Assembly (NCBI GenBank): GCA_946479905.1
Contig: CAMLIA010000024.1
Span: forward strand, 1-34,259
Reading direction: 5' to 3'
Source of the DNA: an uncultured Frankiales bacterium
GTDB taxonomy: Bacteria > Actinomycetota > Actinomycetes > Mycobacteriales > SCTD01
Length of the DNA stretch: 34,259 bases
A model generated the notes under the pieces. The model did not search any database and was not told the origin of the DNA. It saw nothing but the letters and a program-made list of their open reading frames with translations. A program made the translations under genes and the position numbers. Shown here piece by piece: positions 32,368 to 34,259 of this stretch. Numbering within the stretch: position 1 is the first letter of the stretch; each line of letters begins with the position of its first letter.

Positions 32368-33776
32368 CCGTGCGGGAGCTGGTCGAGCAGCCGCAGCCAC
32401 ACCTCCGTCTGCGTCGGGTAGCTCGCGACGGCGTGCCACAGCCGCTTCAGCGGGACCTCGCCGACGATCGCCACGGTCGCGGCGTGCACCATCTCGGTGA
32501 CCCCCGGCCCGAAGAAGGTGGCGCCGACGAGCCGGTCGCCGCTCACCACCAGCTGCGCCCAGCCGGGGTTGTCGTCGACGTACAGCGAGCCGCCCGCGGT
32601 GTGGCCCAGCTCGTAGGACACCGTCGTGACGTCGAGGCCGCGCTCGCGGGCGGCCCGCTCGGTGAGGCCGACCGAGGCGACCGGCGGGTCGGAGAAGACC
32701 ACCTGCGGTACGACGTCGTGGTCGGCGGTGGCGGCGTGCTCCGTCCACGCGCCTGTCACCTCGCGCCCCTGCGCCCGCGCGGCGATGACGCTGCCGGCGA
32801 CGCGGGCCTGGTACTTGCCCATGTGCGTGAGCAGCGCCCGGTGGTTGACGTCGCCGGCGGCGTAGAGCCAGTCGAAGCCCTCGACCAGCAGGGTGTCGTC
32901 GGTCCTCAGCCACTCGCCGGGCTGCAGGCCGACGGTCTCCAGCCCGAGGTCGCCGGTGTTGGCCTGGCGGCCCGCCGCCACCAGCACCTCGTCCGCCTCG
33001 ACGGTGCTGCCGTCGTCGAGGGTGACCGTGACCGTGCTGCTGCGCGCCACGCGCGAGACCGTGACGCCCGTGCGCACGTCGACCCCCGCTGCGCGCAACC
33101 GCGCCGTCACGCGGTCGCCCGCCTCCGGCTCGTGCTGGGCCAGCACGCGCTGACCGCGCTCGATCAGCGTCACCTGCGAGCCGAGGGCCTGCCAGGCGAA
33201 CGCCATCTCCACGCCCACGACACCAGCGCCGAGCACCGCCAGCCGGGCCGGCGCGCTCGACGCGCTGGTCGCCTGCTTCGCCACCCAGGGCGTCGCCTCG
33301 GCCAGTCCCTCGACGGCGGGGACCGCGGCGGACGACCCCGTCGCGACGACGACGGCATGGCGCGCGGTCAGCGTGACGCCGTCCACGTCGACCTGCTTGC
33401 TCCCGGCGAGGCGGGCGTGACCGCGCACCAGCGCCAGGCCGGTGTCGTGGACCCAGGTCACCTGGCTCGCGTCGTCCCAGTGGCTGGTGAAGGCGTCCCG
33501 CCTGGCGAGGACGGCCTGGACGTCGAGTGCGCCGACGCTCAGGCCCGGCATCGCCGCCGCTTCGGAGCGCAGCTCCACCGGGCGGAGCAGGGCCTTGCTC
33601 GGCATGCACGCCCAGTAGGAGCACTCGCCGCCGACCAGCGCCGACTCGACCAGCACGACGCTGAGCCCGCCGCGGTGGGCGTAGTCGGCGACGTTCTCCC
33701 CGGTCGAGCCGGCACCGATGACGATGACGTCGAAGGTGGTCTCACTCAGGTCGCTCGCGCGGTGGTCGTGCGCCAC
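32364..33776 (-). CDS. Class I pyridine nucleotide-disulfide oxidoreductase, Lpd/MerA-like
   Basis: A 470-aa FAD enzyme. FAD-binding GAGSTGENVA near the N terminus, redox-active C-x4-C (GGECSYWACMPSK), NAD(P)-binding GAGVVGVEMAFAW, and FAD motif LYAAGDVN. The C-terminal catalytic site reads SYPTQTE, with tyrosine where lipoamide dehydrogenase and glutathione reductase have the base histidine, so it is not a standard dihydrolipoamide dehydrogenase. I start at the GTG at 33776, with GAGGAG 5 nt upstream; the frame is open further but that is shadow. The substrate may be a low-molecular thiol disulfide, but that is inference. First gene of the egt operon here. Confidence 0.9.
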   Translation of the reverse strand: MAHDHRASDLSETTFDVIVIGAGSTGENVADYAHRGGLSVVLVESALVGGECSYWACMPSKALLRPVELRSEAAAMPGLSVGALDVQAVLARRDAFTSHWDDASQVTWVHDTGLALVRGHARLAGSKQVDVDGVTLTARHAVVVATGSSAAVPAVEGLAEATPWVAKQATSASSAPARLAVLGAGVVGVEMAFAWQALGSQVTLIERGQRVLAQHEPEAGDRVTARLRAAGVDVRTGVTVSRVARSSTVTVTLDDGSTVEADEVLVAAGRQANTGDLGLETVGLQPGEWLRTDDTLLVEGFDWLYAAGDVNHRALLTHMGKYQARVAGSVIAARAQGREVTGAWTEHAATADHDVVPQVVFSDPPVASVGLTERAARERGLDVTTVSYELGHTAGGSLYVDDNPGWAQLVVSGDRLVGATFFGPGVTEMVHAATVAIVGEVPLKRLWHAVASYPTQTEVWLRLLDQLPHG

Positions 33777-33793
33777 GGCAGCTCCTCGCAGGA

Positions 33794-33812
33794 CGGGAGG
33801 GAAGTCCTCCCG
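33794..33812. promoter_or_regulatory. Hairpin CGGGAGG-N5-CCTCCCG before the oxidoreductase
   Basis: A 7-bp perfect stem with 5-nt loop, 18-36 bp upstream of the GTG at 33776, in the 133-bp divergent intergenic region. May be an operator or a leader hairpin. The rest of the region shows no clear -35/-10 pair. Confidence 0.4.
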
Positions 33813-33909
33813 ATGACCCAACCACACCGATCTGGCCGCCCCCTGAGGCACCTCGTCCCCAGGTGGGCAACAATCACGGAGGACCGACCCGCAGCACGAA
33901 GGAGCACGT

Positions 33910-34259
33910 GTGGCCACCGACGGCACGGACAGCACCGACCGCCCTGAGCAGCCGACGCCCGCGCGGCCCCGTCGCGGCCGCACCGCCGCCGAGCAGCGCG
34001 CCGCAGCCGCCGCCGAGGCCGCCGCGCCGGCGACCCCTGCGGAGCCGATGGGTGCCGAGACGCCCGCGGTCGAGACCGCGGCCACCGGGAAGCCGGCCGT
34101 GAAGCGGGCGCCTCTCAAGCGGACCGCCAACAAGGCCGCCCCCGCCGAGGCCCCTCCGCCGGCCGAGGCTCCCGCGAAGAAGGCCGCCAAGAAGGCGGCG
34201 AAGACGGCCGCCAAGGCTCCCGCGAGCCCGCCGCCGGCCGAGCCTCCGAAGGCGGAGCC
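33910..34259 (+). CDS. Lys/Ala/Pro-rich protein, 3'-truncated by the window
   Basis: An open frame of about 116 codons that does not stop before the end, so only the N-terminal part is here. GTG start with ribosome site AAGGAG 5 nt upstream. The protein is low-complexity: acidic and polar first (TDGTDSTDRPEQ), then RRGRTAAEQRAAAAAEAAA and later AKKAAKKAAKTAAK-type lysine/alanine/proline runs, like the basic tails of actinobacterial histone-like proteins. No folded domain is visible, and the identity cannot be decided from this piece. Divergent from the oxidoreductase gene. Confidence 0.6.
   Translation, partial: MATDGTDSTDRPEQPTPARPRRGRTAAEQRAAAAAEAAAPATPAEPMGAETPAVETAATGKPAVKRAPLKRTANKAAPAEAPPPAEAPAKKAAKKAAKTAAKAPASPPPAEPPKAE

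Noticed and set aside
31783..33624. Very long minus-strand frame spanning the oxidoreductase and DUF1684 region
   Set aside because: The upper part is an alternative frame of the oxidoreductase with no domain. Only 31783-32367 is a real gene, supported by the ATGA overlap and the DUF1684 sequence.

Overview
The window is a very GC-rich stretch of an actinobacterial chromosome (class Actinomycetes; I would not name a genus). The evidence is the gene order prfB-ftsE-ftsX-S41 peptidase-smpB, the clpS-DUF2017-Mec-CysO-CysM-MurI-MBL-RNase PH-RdgB block familiar from mycobacteria and relatives, the ergothioneine genes egtB/egtD, frequent GTG starts, and many apparently leaderless genes in which a TAnnnT -10 box lies 6-8 nt before the start codon. 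Both strands are used and almost all of the sequence is coding. No gene-free stretch longer than about 300 bp exists.

Region by region. (1) 1-4142, plus strand: the distal part of a tad (tight adherence, Flp-type pilus) operon, with a truncated TadA/CpaF ATPase, TadB, TadC, a 65-aa Flp pilin and three TadE/F/G-like pseudopilins, tightly overlapped. (2) 4279-7051: a membrane GGDEF-EAL protein and a small membrane protein. (3) 7063-11816: prfB, ftsE, ftsX, a PDZ/S41 peptidase and smpB, with a tiny zinc-ribbon/TM gene in antisense between prfB and ftsE and a long-range inverted repeat at the prfB end. (4) 11803-17870: accessory genes between smpB and its RNA partner: a metal-dependent amidohydrolase, a secreted subtilisin with a 21-unit W-T-S-N-A type repeat, a second GGDEF-EAL protein of the same architecture, and an HNH nuclease gene. 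(5) 17885-18254, minus strand: tmRNA (ssrA), with readable tag ADNSPRAYTLAA and the G3-U70 alanine identity pair. (6) 18353-27063: an AMP-forming acyl-CoA synthetase, then clpS, DUF2017, a JAMM protease, an O-methyltransferase on the opposite strand, the CysO/CysM sulfur-carrier cysteine pathway, murI, an MBL-fold phosphodiesterase-like protein, rph, rdgB, and a Clp-N/HTH protein preceded by a doubled 17-bp operator that coincides with its -35 and -10 boxes. (7) 27143-33776, minus strand: an unusual short-variable-arm tRNA with a UAG anticodon, an HNH gene whose stop codon lies inside that tRNA, Bcp peroxiredoxin, a NiCoT nickel/cobalt transporter with a Nur-like palindrome upstream, and the lpd-like/DUF1684/egtB/egtD operon. 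(8) 33910-end, plus strand: the start of a Lys/Ala/Pro-rich protein that runs off the window.

How the genes work together. prfB, smpB and ssrA serve translation termination and ribosome rescue; ClpS links to proteolysis; FtsEX and an exported peptidase concern the cell envelope. CysO, Mec and CysM form one cysteine route in which sulfur is carried as a protein thiocarboxylate, CysM adds it to O-phosphoserine and Mec releases cysteine from CysO. EgtB/EgtD (ergothioneine), Bcp and the flavin disulfide reductase form a redox-defence cluster. The most unusual signals are the HNH-tRNA overlap with its odd tRNA, the doubled operator/promoter of the Clp-N protein, the Nur-like box before the nickel transporter, and the 14-bp inverted repeat after prfB.
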